Assembly (NCBI GenBank): GCA_033296885.1 | Contig: MU863904.1 | Span: forward strand, 1-64,000 | Length of the DNA stretch: 64,000 bases | Direction: 5' to 3' | Source of the DNA: Triangularia verruculosa | Taxonomy: Eukaryota; Ascomycota; Sordariomycetes; Sordariales; Podosporaceae | Shown: positions 33,888 through 43,498 of the stretch, in pieces | Layout of the letters: each line of letters starts with the position of its first letter | How positions within the stretch are numbered: the stretch's first letter is position 1 | Made by a program: the position numbers and the translations under genes | Notes under the pieces: model-generated | What the model was told of the DNA's origin: nothing | What the model saw: the letters and a program-made list of their open reading frames with translations, nothing else | Databases searched by the model: none

Positions 33888-35474
33888 TCAAACACCACCC
33901 AAAACCTTACCCGCATACTCCACCGCCAGCCTCCCCTTCTCCTCCAACTGCCCCTTCTCCCTCGCCCGCCCCATATCCTCCAAATGAAACTTCAGGCAAC
34001 TCTCCAACGCCTTCCGCCCCTCCTTATTCTGATCCTTCTCCTCCCACTTCCGCCTCTCCTTCGGCGACACCGTCCTCAACCCCAAATGCTCCACCACCGC
34101 CTCCCCCTGCCTCTTCACCACTGCCAGCTCCCCCACAACCTTCTTCATCCCATCAAACAATATCTCGTGCCTGATCCCCGCCCGCATCTCATCCCTGTGA
34201 ACCCTCCCAGAAAGCTTCACCATCCCATTAAACACCTCCCTCAGCTCTTTAGTCAGATCCTTCAACTCGTCTTGCTGACCCTTTCCATCATTTGAACAAG
34301 GAGCATCCATCTTGCTCTCGAGCGCCTGGAGAAGAGTCTTGATCGCTGCCAAGTCGCCGCCAGCATTATCATGCTTGCCAGCCGCAGGGGCATTCGTGTC
34401 TCGAGATCCCATCTCCATCTCACCCCCAACCTTCTCCCCCCGATGTACCTTCTCTTTCTCTTCCTCACCCCCCCGAAACAAAAAACCAGGCCTCTCGAAT
34501 ATCTCCTCAATCAGCCCCCTAATCTCCTCCTTCTCACCCCCCTCATCGTCAGCCTCGGCCTCGTCAAAACCAATCTCCATCCGTGCAGTGGTGGCAGAAG
34601 AATCAAAGTGTGTGCTCTGGAAAGGGGATGATGAGCTCGGGGGGTCGTCGCCAGTGCAATTCTTCAACTCACGAGTAATCTGCTCCTCGATTTCCTTGTC
34701 AACCTCCTTGCCCTCCTCGTCCTCACCATCAGGAGCAGGCTTGGGCAAATCAGGAAAAATCTCCATCATCTCCCTGCCCGTAAGCAACCGCTCGCCCTTC
34801 CCAGCCGACACCCCCTTCTTCTTCTTCTTGCCAGCGGTGCCGGCATCCTTCTTCTTCTTGCTCTGTTTGACAGAAAGTTGCTCCTCCTTCACAAACTCCT
34901 TGTCATCAGTGGTAACAGCAATATCGACATCCATAGCATCACCGTCACTGTCATCATCATCATCACCACCACCACTCTTCCCATCACAATCCTCCACCAC
35001 CCCCTCAACCCCAACCTCAAGGCCCTTCATTTTCTTCCTCTCCGTTCTCTCCCTCTTCAACCTAGCAATCTTCTCCGTATACGGCGTATTCGGAGCAATA
35101 ACGCTCAACCTGCCACTCGTCTTGCTGCTGCTGCTGCTCAAAAGCCCCGGGCCAGGGGTAAAACTCTCCGGGGCGACGTCGTCGTCATCATCTGAGCCAC
35201 CATGGGAAACCTTGACCCGCTTGTTCTTCTTCTTCTTCTTGCTCTTTTTGCTGGTAGGAGTCGGAGTGCCGATTGGGATACTACTACTACCGGCGGTGGT
35301 CGTGCCGAGACGGCCAGAGCGCCTGGCTCGTTTGGCGGTGGGGGTTTGCGAGAGGTCTAGTTCGGAGTTGTCCGTGTTGTTGTTGTTGTTGGCTTGAGAG
35401 GGTGTTGAGGGGTGGTGGTGGGTGGGTGATTGCTCGTCTTCAGGGGAGGAGGTGAACTGGCGCTTGCGGGCCAT
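33888..35474 (-). CDS. Lysine- and acid-rich presumed nuclear protein, unknown family
   Basis: Single exon, 528 residues, not recognised. It opens with MARKRQFTSS and carries several basic clusters that could be nuclear localisation signals (TAKRARRSGR, SKKSKKKKKNKRVKV, SKKKKDAGTAGKKKKK). These alternate with strongly acidic stretches (GGDDDDDSDGDAMDVD). The second half is charged and helical, with a probable coiled coil at about 370-500 (LKDLTKELREVFNGMVKLSGRV and following). The C-terminus ends AVEYAGKVLGGV. Composition suggests a chromatin or nucleolar role, but this is inference only. The promoter side has GA/CT-rich tandem repeats. The frame stays open over its whole length with biased codon use, supporting a real gene. 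Confidence 0.7.
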   Translation of the reverse strand: MARKRQFTSSPEDEQSPTHHHPSTPSQANNNNNTDNSELDLSQTPTAKRARRSGRLGTTTAGSSSIPIGTPTPTSKKSKKKKKNKRVKVSHGGSDDDDDVAPESFTPGPGLLSSSSSKTSGRLSVIAPNTPYTEKIARLKRERTERKKMKGLEVGVEGVVEDCDGKSGGGDDDDDSDGDAMDVDIAVTTDDKEFVKEEQLSVKQSKKKKDAGTAGKKKKKGVSAGKGERLLTGREMMEIFPDLPKPAPDGEDEEGKEVDKEIEEQITRELKNCTGDDPPSSSSPFQSTHFDSSATTARMEIGFDEAEADDEGGEKEEIRGLIEEIFERPGFLFRGGEEEKEKVHRGEKVGGEMEMGSRDTNAPAAGKHDNAGGDLAAIKTLLQALESKMDAPCSNDGKGQQDELKDLTKELREVFNGMVKLSGRVHRDEMRAGIRHEILFDGMKKVVGELAVVKRQGEAVVEHLGLRTVSPKERRKWEEKDQNKEGRKALESCLKFHLEDMGRAREKGQLEEKGRLAVEYAGKVLGGV

Positions 35475-35680
35475 TTTGGTTGAGTGACTGAGAACGGTTA
35501 GTATCGAGTGTGGAGAGAAGGGGAAGGGATGGACTGAGGGGTGAGTGGGAATGAAGTGGTGGTTTGGGGAGGGGAGATGAGAGAGTTGGAATTGGCATGG
35601 AAGAGGGGGTCGACAGGTGGAGGGTCATACAGAGGAGGCAAGTGGTCGTTGACCTGAGGTGATGAAAGAGGGGTGTAAGG

Positions 35681-35800
35681 CGAAGAGAGGAGAGATGACA
35701 GTCAAAGAGAGGAGAGATGAAAGTCGAAGATGGAAGAGGTATGTGAGCGAGAAAGAAGGAGAATGTGAGTGAGAAAGAAGGAGAATGTGAGTGAGAAAGG
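35681..35800. repeat. Two adjacent GA-rich tandem arrays
   Basis: A 22-bp unit containing AAGAGAGGAGAGATGA is present twice near 35679-35722. A second unit (GAGAAAGAAGGAGAATGTGA) is repeated about 2.5 times near 35749-35798. Both lie in the promoter or leader of the lysine-rich protein gene. Confidence 0.7.
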
Positions 35801-36388
35801 AAAGGTGCGCAAGTGAGAGAAGAAGAAGCGTGAGTCAGATGGGGAGGGGTGCGAACTCGAATAAACAACCAGGGCGGGAAGGCTCAGGGCTTTGGTAGTT
35901 GCTTGCTTGTTTGCGTGAGAGATCAAGTAAAAGAGATACACAAGTACCCGGGAAAGACCTTACCGGCAGCGGTTGCTTGATCGCAAAGTAAACAAAGTGA
36001 CTCAGAGCTCCGGGTGAGAGGCAGGTGGGTAACCAGCTGACTGCTCGTTTTTGCAGGTAGTCTCGGAGATTCGTTTTGATGGCTAGGATGGAAAGCTGCC
36101 GTTTGCTAGTGTGATGAGATCTTTACTTGACTGGTTGGCGAACGGAAGTAGAGATAGCCGGGGCGACGGCTCCTTCCTGCTCGCGAGGATGCGGAAGCCT
36201 GCGGACGGCGGGCCCGGAAGAGAAAGAGCTTCCGCCGCCGGGAGGTGGGAGGCTCGGCAGAGGCAGAAGCTGATCTCAAGACAACAAAGTGCTGACAGTT
36301 TGATTTGGTGTTGCATGAGACTAAGGGGTCCGGAGATGTCCGCCCGGCACGTCGTGGACGAAAAGACTGGCACTGTAGCAGAATAAGA

Positions 36389-36505
36389 CTTTAAAAGATA
36401 GCTAATAGGCCTTCGAAAATATTGAAGAACACTCTTTAAAGACAATAATAGACTCAAAGGTTGATACTAACTACTTAAAGATAGTAAATAAGCCTTCTCC
36501 ATTGT
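36389..36505. repeat. AT-rich patch with degenerate direct repeat
   Basis: ACTTTAAAAGATAGCTAATA followed by GGCCTTC (near 36389) recurs as ACTTAAAGATAGTAAATA followed by AGCCTTC (near 36472). The sharp AT enrichment next to a GC-rich segment is compatible with a small RIP-affected repeat remnant. Confidence 0.5.
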
Positions 36506-37080
36506 TATGAAGGTGTTTTCTGTCTTGAAGTACCGTCATGTTGTCCAGGGCGTGGCCGGCAGTGGTATCTGTTCTGAACCGCAACACTGAAGGACCGGGC
36601 AAGCCAGAGACAAGACGTTTCGTATTAAGAAAGAGAAGCGCGGAATCAACATCTCACCAGTCCACACAGTATACATAATTCAACTCTAACACCAAGAGAT
36701 TTGTTCACTGTCAGGACATCACCTGTTAATCCTGGTGCTATGCCCCTGGAGAGGAGACATCAACAGCAGACACCTTGAACCGCATCAGACCTTCCATGAC
36801 CGAAGTGAACGAATGGTATGTGTAATAAACATTTTAAGTAACCCCTTTACCATGTCAGGGGCTTCGACCCATGCTACCTATGTTATCAGAACCGAAGACA
36901 TACATACAGGGAATGTACGCGCTATATGCCAGCTGACCAAAATACTCGCAACAAAAAAAACACAGAAGATGTTAACCCCAAAACCAGAAATGAACCAGAT
37001 GCCCAACCCAGATATAAAGACCCCATACGATCAAAGATAAACAAAAGATATATCCCCAAAGAAACAGACAGCAAAAAAGA

Positions 37081-38668
37081 TCAAAACAGCTCAAACCACC
37101 CACCGCTCATCCACACCAAACTCCCCATAAACGAACCCACCACCACAATCGTCACTATAGCCGCCCCAGCTCTATCCCCCACCGTGATATGCCTCATGGG
37201 ATCCAGCTCAAAAGCATTAGACCCCGCATTCGGATCGCCCACCGACGTACCACCCGTCGTGTTCGTCAACGGCCCCTTGCTATTATCCAACAACAACGTC
37301 GACAGCGCCGCCAGCGCACTCATCTGCTGACCTGCCGGCCCGCGATCTACATCCCCATCATACTCGCCCCTATCCCAGCGGAAACCGCAAGTTCCATCCG
37401 AAAGACAAGATTCCACCGCGCCCTTTGTCGAAGACCTCAACGTCTCGAGGACAGTGTCTCGAGTAAAAGGGGCGACGATGGCAGTGGAGGCAAGCGCGCG
37501 GTGCATGTACCCCTTGAAGGAGTGCTGGTCGACGTTGCACTGGACCCGGTCCTTCAGCTCGCAGGGGCGCTCGACCATGATGCCCTTGGGGAAGAAGTGG
37601 TCGACGGTTCGGTTGAGCAGGCCGGTGACGCGGTTCTGCCACAAGGTTTGTTTGCTGCCAGTGGTCTGGGCAATTCGATATCAGCGTTCCGTCTGTGGAT
37701 TCGGGGGGAGAATAGCGTGACTTACATAGTTGTACATGATGGCGGCCCCATGAAGCAAGACGGCAGCATTGGGTGACCATTGCACCGGGTTAATATTGGT
37801 ACAATTGTGAGGAGTGTTGGCGCCGTCGTAGACATCATAATTCTCCGTAATGTACCCAACACCTTCGGTCCAATCCCATGTTCGTTCCGCCCACTCGGCA
37901 TATGTATCATTGTTCGTGTACCGTGCGAGACGGGCGGCGATGTTGAGGAAGACGACGTTGGCAATGGTGTTCTTGTAGTCGTACCCGTTGTTGGTATGAG
38001 GGACCTGCCAACGCAGACCACCAGCGCAGTCGGCTGTTTCCCAGCGGGCCGCTTGGGTGTTGAAGACGGCTTGAGCAAGGGCAAGGTATTGCGGATCGGT
38101 GGGTGCCGGGTTGGGAAAGTTGACCTCGGCGGCGAGCATGGCCGTCATGCCCCAGAAGCCCTGGTCATCGTTACCGAGAGATGCGGTCCAATTCCGTGGC
38201 ATAAACGCATTTACTGGAGGCTCGGCCTGGAAGACGATGGATCGAATGGTCTCGTTGTTGTAGGTGTTATCCCCTGTGTAATGCCAGTAGTCGATGAGGG
38301 TACCGAACATGGCGCCGGCCTGCCACCAATAATAATCGCCTCCCGGCGGTGGCCCGGGGAGAATGCCCGGTGTCTGGCCAGGCTCATCGCCTCGGTAGTA
38401 CGACCAGAGATTGGCGGCGACGACTTTGGCGGCTTTCTTGATGGAATCTGTCCCACGTTTCGGTCAGCGACGGTCCGTACCATGTTGTCGGCCGGGACTT
38501 TGTCCTGTTGTGCTAGCTGGGACGGACAGGTTGTCCGGACCGGCCAGCTTCCGGGAACCCACCTGGAGAATCAAGATTGACCTGCAGCTTGCTGCGAGCT
38601 TGCGCACTGGTACCCGTCACTGCGCACAGCAGCAGCGCTGCCGTAGCAGAAGCATTCTTCCATCTCAT
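37081..38668 (-). CDS. GH76 family cell-wall mannan enzyme (Dfg5/Dcw1-like)
   Basis: Predicted surface alpha-1,6-mannanase/transglycosidase that links GPI-proteins into the fungal cell wall. Three exons (38563-38668, 37726-38447, 37081-37665; introns 38448-38562 and 37666-37725) give 470 residues. A signal peptide covers about residues 1-22 (AALLLCAVTGTSAQA). The catalytic Asp pair is at D129-D130 in GNDDQGFWGM, and the family motifs YYWWQAGAMFG, YDYKNTIANVVFLNIAARL and QWSPNAAVLLHGAAIMYNY are present. The C-terminus has a hydrophobic segment (GAAIVTIVVVGSFMGSLVW) compatible with a GPI-anchor signal. All features match Dfg5/Dcw1-type proteins. Confidence 0.92.
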
Positions 38669-39508
38669 GTTTGCGGTTCGGCGGCGCACATCGGGTGTCT
38701 GCGCTCGGTGCTGGGAAAAGACGACGTCGCCGGAAAAGGAGGAGCTAGGGAGAAATGAGGCTTGGATCGTCAAATCGAATTCAGGAGGTTCGGGGGGCGA
38801 GCGCTGCACGTGGCGGAAGAGCAGGACAGGAGACGGGGCGGCGGCTGTCAGCAATCCAGCATGTCACCAGCAGCATATACAAAATAATCCCGTCGGGAAC
38901 AAGTAAAAGCAGGTCGTCGTCAGCAAAAAGAGAGTCAGTGGCAGAGTGGTTGACCTGACGTAAGGCCGGTCATTCACTGCGGCCAGGGCCCGACGAAACG
39001 GGAAACGAGGTTCGGGAGGGGCGCCAATCCCCAAATTGGCGACATTTCATTGTTTCTGGGAATGTCCATTGTTCCTGAGCAGGGATGCTGAAAATGGCTG
39101 TTGGGGCAGTGCCCATGTGCTGTGGGGGGCGTTGAAGATGGCGACGTCTGCTGTTGGCCCGTTCTCTCGACTCGTCAGCCCAGAAGTCCCAAACGGGATC
39201 TAGCGCGTTCTAGTTCGTATTGGCTCCGAAGCCAAGGAGACCCTCTTTGCGGGGTACGTCCCGTCATCCGTTTCATGCTTGGCACTTTGAGACATGTCTT
39301 GGCTCCTGAAGATGCTGTCTTATATTTCATCTCTCCACCAACAGAGAATTGTAGACATTAGTTACAACTTTGTATGCTCAACTCTTCGGTTGGGCAATGT
39401 TCAAGACAAATTAAACTGACACAATGAATCCTGATCAAGCTTCAGCTCCCTTTCCTTCAACCCGTGTTGGCATCCAACCACGATGCCCTCGCATCCCCAA
39501 TCACTTGC
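38669..39508. other. Intergenic, promoter side of the GH76 gene
   Basis: No gene or clear repeat is visible. The region contains the GH76 promoter and the 3' flank of the coiled-coil gene. Confidence 0.4.
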
Positions 39509-41461
39509 TCAACGACCACCACCCCGCCCCCCATTATACCCTTGCTGATGATTCCTATTCTGGTTGTTGCTGCGGTACGAAGATGAGTGTCCGTTATTTC
39601 CTAGCAAGTCGCTCAGCTCAGGGTTTCGAGGCTTTTGAGAGCCCCGCGGGGGGAAGAAACGCTGAATGCTGTGCTGCTGTCTCTCGAAGTTCCCTCCGGC
39701 CGATTGCATTGTTTCCCGAACCTGACTTTGCACCAAGCCTGGAATCTCATCGAGACGTTTCTCCAACAGACTTTTCATCTCAACCATCTCCTCCCTCAGC
39801 CTTCTGTCGCCTTCTTTCAACCGAGTAATCTCCTCTTCCTGGGCTTTCACGCGGGTTTGAAGGTCATCCCCTTGCTTCTTCATAAGATCCAGCGAAGGTG
39901 CTGTTTCAAGGAATTTAATTCGGGCGTTGTCCTTCTTTCCCTGTAATTTCAGAGCGGCGACTTCTTCCTCCATCAGGGCAAGGCGGGACTTAACGGAAGA
40001 GGAGCCAACTTCAGTAGGCTCCTCCTCCTCCACTGGATCTGTATCCGAATTTTGGTCTGATTCGGCATCGGATTCTTCGTCTTCGAGCTGCTCTAGTCGA
40101 TGGTTGATTTCCCGCCCCAACTTCTTATGATCGTCTCGATGCCGCTTCACCGCCTCACGAAGCTTGCTGTATTTGGCATTGAGTCTGTCCAGGCCTTTCC
40201 CGATACCATTCCGCTTTGTCACCTCTAAGGCATGCTTTGCTGCACACGATTCCAGAGTGGAATCTATCCTAGCATCCATAACACCCAATCTTTCATCATT
40301 GCCCGCCTTGAAAACGTCCAGCCGTTCCCTCACCACCTGGGTGGTATACTTCTCGGACTTCTTTTTTTTCTCTTCCAACTTCTCGATCCTTCCCACTGTT
40401 TCCTTGACGGTGGTCGTGAGCCCAGTCGCTGTCTTGCCTTGCTTCCGAAGGGACACATCAACTTTCAAGCTCTCGATTGCGTTGGAATGGGCCACCAGAG
40501 TAGCTTCTTGTTTGCTGATCTTGAGATCCATGCTCTGTACACGCTCGTTGATCTTTCTGGATGGGGTCCCGGGACCAAAAACCGGCGAGTCGACTGAGTC
40601 ACCCTCCGAAATCGGTGAAAAGCCTGAACTGAACCCGATGGCAGAGTCAAACCGGGGCAGTGGCGGCGACGAGGACGGGGCAACAACCCTCACTGTTCGA
40701 CTCGAGCGTCGTGCTGAACTTGTGGACGGACGTTTGGGTCTGTTAGGAGTTACCGGCGCAGTGGGAGGGTTCTTTCTTTTTTTTGCACTCGTCTTTTCTG
40801 ATCTCTCTCCGGGCAATGTGAGTGGCTCGTCATCACTACCGTCGTCTTCGAGATTGCTGGGTCTATGTTGCGAGAGATTGATAAGCGCTCCCTTTTTCTT
40901 CAGCACAGCCCACTTGTCGCGGAGCTCAATCCGGGTCAAGCCTGATGCATCCCTCAGGTTCCCAGCTGAGTCCAGGAACTTGATGTATTTGTCGGCATAT
41001 AGCGCGACATTTGACGATGTACGAGCGCCATTCAATGCAATGTAGGCCCTTCGCCCCCGCACAAAAAGACTCTCCAGTAACTTGATTATTGTGTCCCCGG
41101 ATCCCGGGAAGGTGGCTGGAGACAAATGCATCCAGTAAGTCGGCGATGGATGAAAGTCGCAAAAGAAGAGCAGTGCTCGAAAAAGCAACGCAACGTTGTT
41201 CCGCACTCGAAGTCCGGTAATCTTCTCAGGCTTCGAATTAATCGAAGAACCCTTGGGTATGCTCGTGTGATCCGGGCAAATTAGCGCTTTCCAAATTTTC
41301 TTCTCGTGCCTTGTGATCTCTTCGACGATCTCCTCGTCAAAGAGAAAGCCCGGAACCTTCCAAAAGGGGTAATCGGGGACTTCTCTGAAGTCGGCCATCA
41401 CTTCAATGTCGGAACTTTCGTTGTCGAGGGTTTGCGATGTGCAAGCAGGCTCTCGACTCAT
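39509..41461 (-). CDS. Large coiled-coil protein with RGG-like tail, unknown family
   Basis: Single exon, 650 residues, not recognised. Residues about 25-190 look like a folded helical domain rich in aromatic residues (FREVPDYPFWKVPGFLFDEE, RNNVALLFRALLFFCDFH, LLESLFVRGRRAYIALNG). A Ser/Pro/Lys-rich disordered linker (about 210-310) contains KKRKNPP and KRPSTSSARRSSRT, possible nuclear signals. Long coiled coil covers about 310-590, broken by an acidic patch (EDEESDAESDQNSDTDPVEEEE). The tail is Asn/Gln/Arg/Gly-rich and ends GYNGGRGGGR, an RGG-like nucleic-acid-binding feature. A folded head, coiled coil and basic Gly-rich tail are also seen in some gag/ORF1-like proteins, but no flanking element sequence supports that. 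The start is the ATG at 41461; an upstream exon cannot be excluded. Confidence 0.65.
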   Translation of the reverse strand: MSREPACTSQTLDNESSDIEVMADFREVPDYPFWKVPGFLFDEEIVEEITRHEKKIWKALICPDHTSIPKGSSINSKPEKITGLRVRNNVALLFRALLFFCDFHPSPTYWMHLSPATFPGSGDTIIKLLESLFVRGRRAYIALNGARTSSNVALYADKYIKFLDSAGNLRDASGLTRIELRDKWAVLKKKGALINLSQHRPSNLEDDGSDDEPLTLPGERSEKTSAKKRKNPPTAPVTPNRPKRPSTSSARRSSRTVRVVAPSSSPPLPRFDSAIGFSSGFSPISEGDSVDSPVFGPGTPSRKINERVQSMDLKISKQEATLVAHSNAIESLKVDVSLRKQGKTATGLTTTVKETVGRIEKLEEKKKKSEKYTTQVVRERLDVFKAGNDERLGVMDARIDSTLESCAAKHALEVTKRNGIGKGLDRLNAKYSKLREAVKRHRDDHKKLGREINHRLEQLEDEESDAESDQNSDTDPVEEEEPTEVGSSSVKSRLALMEEEVAALKLQGKKDNARIKFLETAPSLDLMKKQGDDLQTRVKAQEEEITRLKEGDRRLREEMVEMKSLLEKRLDEIPGLVQSQVRETMQSAGGNFERQQHSIQRFFPPRGSQKPRNPELSDLLGNNGHSSSYRSNNQNRNHQQGYNGGRGGGR

Positions 41462-42397
41462 GGTTTGAACAGCGGGGTGAATCTTGTTGAATTCCCGACT
41501 CGACTCTTGAATCCTGAATATGGCTGGGTTGAGTTAGCTTCAGGAAAAGACAGATACTAGAATTGAATAGGTACCTTCGATGAATCCGGATCGTGAGATT
41601 GTGCGAAGAAGCTTTGGCAAACGTGGGATCCCAAGGAAGAGAAGCCGATTTGCGAGAAACTTGAGAGGCGGTGAGCCGGCGAGAGAGAAGAAAGTCTCGA
41701 TACCTGGTATGCAAAGAAAAAGGGTGGTCGAGAAGTGGCCGAGAAGAGAAAGGAAGAAAGGAAGGAAACCCATTAAGGTCCACGATTTGAATGCCCGCCC
41801 TGTGTGAGTCATTTGGGTAGGTAGTGGTCCTTATGTGGAAGAAGGGCGAGGGGGTGTGCCTTCCATTTTTTTAGAGTTCGCACCTCGACTGGCGAGCAAT
41901 CAGGCAACAATATACGCAAATCATTGCCCGTACCTTACTTCTGGCATATGCTGGATGGGTTCAGGACGCCCATTTAAACTATATCATCATTGAGTGGGAG
42001 GATTACGAAGACACGTTTTCGCCCAAAGTACGAGACTGCTGAGCATGCTGACCCCTTTGAAGGAGAGTCGACGGACATCATAGACAAGTTCGCCCAAAGA
42101 TATCTCGCGTATATATTGACATCTGTAAACCATATTAAGGCTCGTATCTTGTGGTGCTCTTTCTCTTTTGTTGTCCATGACGTGGGCGGTCACCCCAATT
42201 CAGGGGCTCAGGGGAAGCCAAGGAATATTAGTGGGCCCATTCCGTGAGGGCCCGTGCTTGGAGCTTAGCATCGGCATCTGGGGTGGTCTGCTCCCCACCC
42301 GGACCGGAACGTTGTCGCAAGCCAGAGACTGTGGACAATGCGGCAGGCGCATTCGAAGGCGACGCTCTTATGATCTGAACAACCCATAATCACCACA
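41462..42397. other. Intergenic region between divergent genes
   Basis: A 0.94-kb gap between the coiled-coil gene and Cox23. Short frames with Arg/Lys-rich sequence near 41580-41807 are not convincing. No RNA gene or repeat is supported. Confidence 0.4.
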
Positions 42398-42845
42398 ATG
42401 GCGTCAAACGGAGGGAGAACCGGTGAACCTTGGACCTTGGAGACCAAGTCCAAGTTCAATGGGTAGAGTTCCTGCGCTTTCCCTCTTGTTGCCACTTGCT
42501 AACGACTCTTCGTCAACTACAGCAAAGACAGAAGCGAGTTCCTCGATCCATGCCAGGAAGCTGCCACGAAAAGCATCCGTTGTCTACACCGAAACAATGG
42601 CGACCGATCTATGTGCTCCGATTACTTCCAGTCAGTCCCGCCGATTCGATAGACACACCCTTTAACAAGAGCATGCTGACGATGATGGTTTATGGTATTG
42701 CAGGGCATATAGAGACTGCAAGAAGATTTGGGTATGATATGGGCGTTATGCCGACGAGATACTGGGTTGAGTGCTGACCAAACTCTGTGAGGAACAGATC
42801 GAGAAGCGGAGGATAGAGAGCAAAAGAGGCGGCAACACATCATAA
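42398..42845 (+). CDS. cox23: Cox23, twin CX9C mitochondrial intermembrane-space protein
   Basis: Assembly factor for cytochrome c oxidase, imported into the mitochondrial intermembrane space by the Mia40 disulfide relay. Four small exons (42398-42462, 42523-42630, 42704-42731, 42798-42845; introns 60, 73 and 66 nt) give 82 residues. The twin CX9C motif is exact: C32/C42 and C53/C63, within EFLDPCQEAATKSIRCLHRN and CSDYFQAYRDCKKIW. The phrases FLDPC, SIRCLHRN and YRDCKK are typical of Cox23 and separate it from Cox17, Cox19 and the Cmc proteins. The exons are too short to stand out as open frames, and only joining them restores all four cysteines. The last exon (IEKRRIESKR) is the least certain. 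Confidence 0.92.
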
Positions 42846-43498
42846 ATTTGGACGACACGGAAAGATTGACGTGCCACTCAACTCGCCAATTTCGAGCTGG
42901 ATACTATCGTGTTATACACAGTTGGTATTCCAAGCAACTAGAGCTGAGGATGGGGATATGGCGTTGAGTTGCTTCTCAGCATCATAGCAGGCAGATTGTA
43001 CCTGTCTTTGTAACAATATGTAGTTTCACTTCCCCTCTCTTTGCCATGCCCTTGTAAGTCCAACCAGGAATATTTATGGAAACATTACAAGTATGTCCAA
43101 TGCTTTTGACCTGGTTCGGTTGCTCACCGAGGTGAAGGTGGGGTTGGGGACAAGAAGGTAAAGCACGAGCCCCACAACCCCACCAACTTCTTGTTCTCTC
43201 GCAATAAGTTCCTTATTAGCGTTCTGGAAAGGAGAGCAAAGGGCTTTGGAAAGGTCTCATCGCTGGGCTTGTAGCTAGTGCCTATATCTTTTCGGCATCG
43301 TAGACTTTTTCTTGCTGTCTTCAGTCCGGATCTCGAGAGTACAAGCAACTCAATACCTCGCCCGCTATTGGCCCCTCCACCTCCAACTCCATCCTGTCCC
43401 CCACGTCGGGTTGGCTGGCCTGCCTCTTCCGCTTCGTTTTCGCCTGCGCCTGTGCCAAAAGAGAATCGAGTGCTGCACCCTGCGGCGAGAATCCGGCC
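42846..43498. other. Intergenic, promoter of the NatB subunit gene
   Basis: A 0.65-kb gap between two plus-strand genes, holding the Cox23 3' flank and the NatB-subunit promoter and leader. The last 180 bp are pyrimidine-rich. Minus-strand frames here are antisense to the leader and not credible. Confidence 0.4.

Larger units (their letters stand above)
35475..37080. other. Intergenic region with GA-rich tandem repeats and an AT-rich patch
   Basis: A 1.6-kb gap. The first 400 bp are purine-rich on the plus strand (CT-rich in the direction of the downstream gene) and include two short tandem arrays. Around 36389-36500 the DNA turns AT-rich with a degenerate direct repeat. Opposing short frames near 36083-36457 have no recognisable domain. 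Confidence 0.5.

Noticed and set aside
34312..35397. A 361-codon Ser/Leu/Phe-rich plus-strand frame
   Set aside because: It is antisense to the lysine/acid-rich gene, and its composition is exactly what the complement of Lys/Glu/Asp codons gives.
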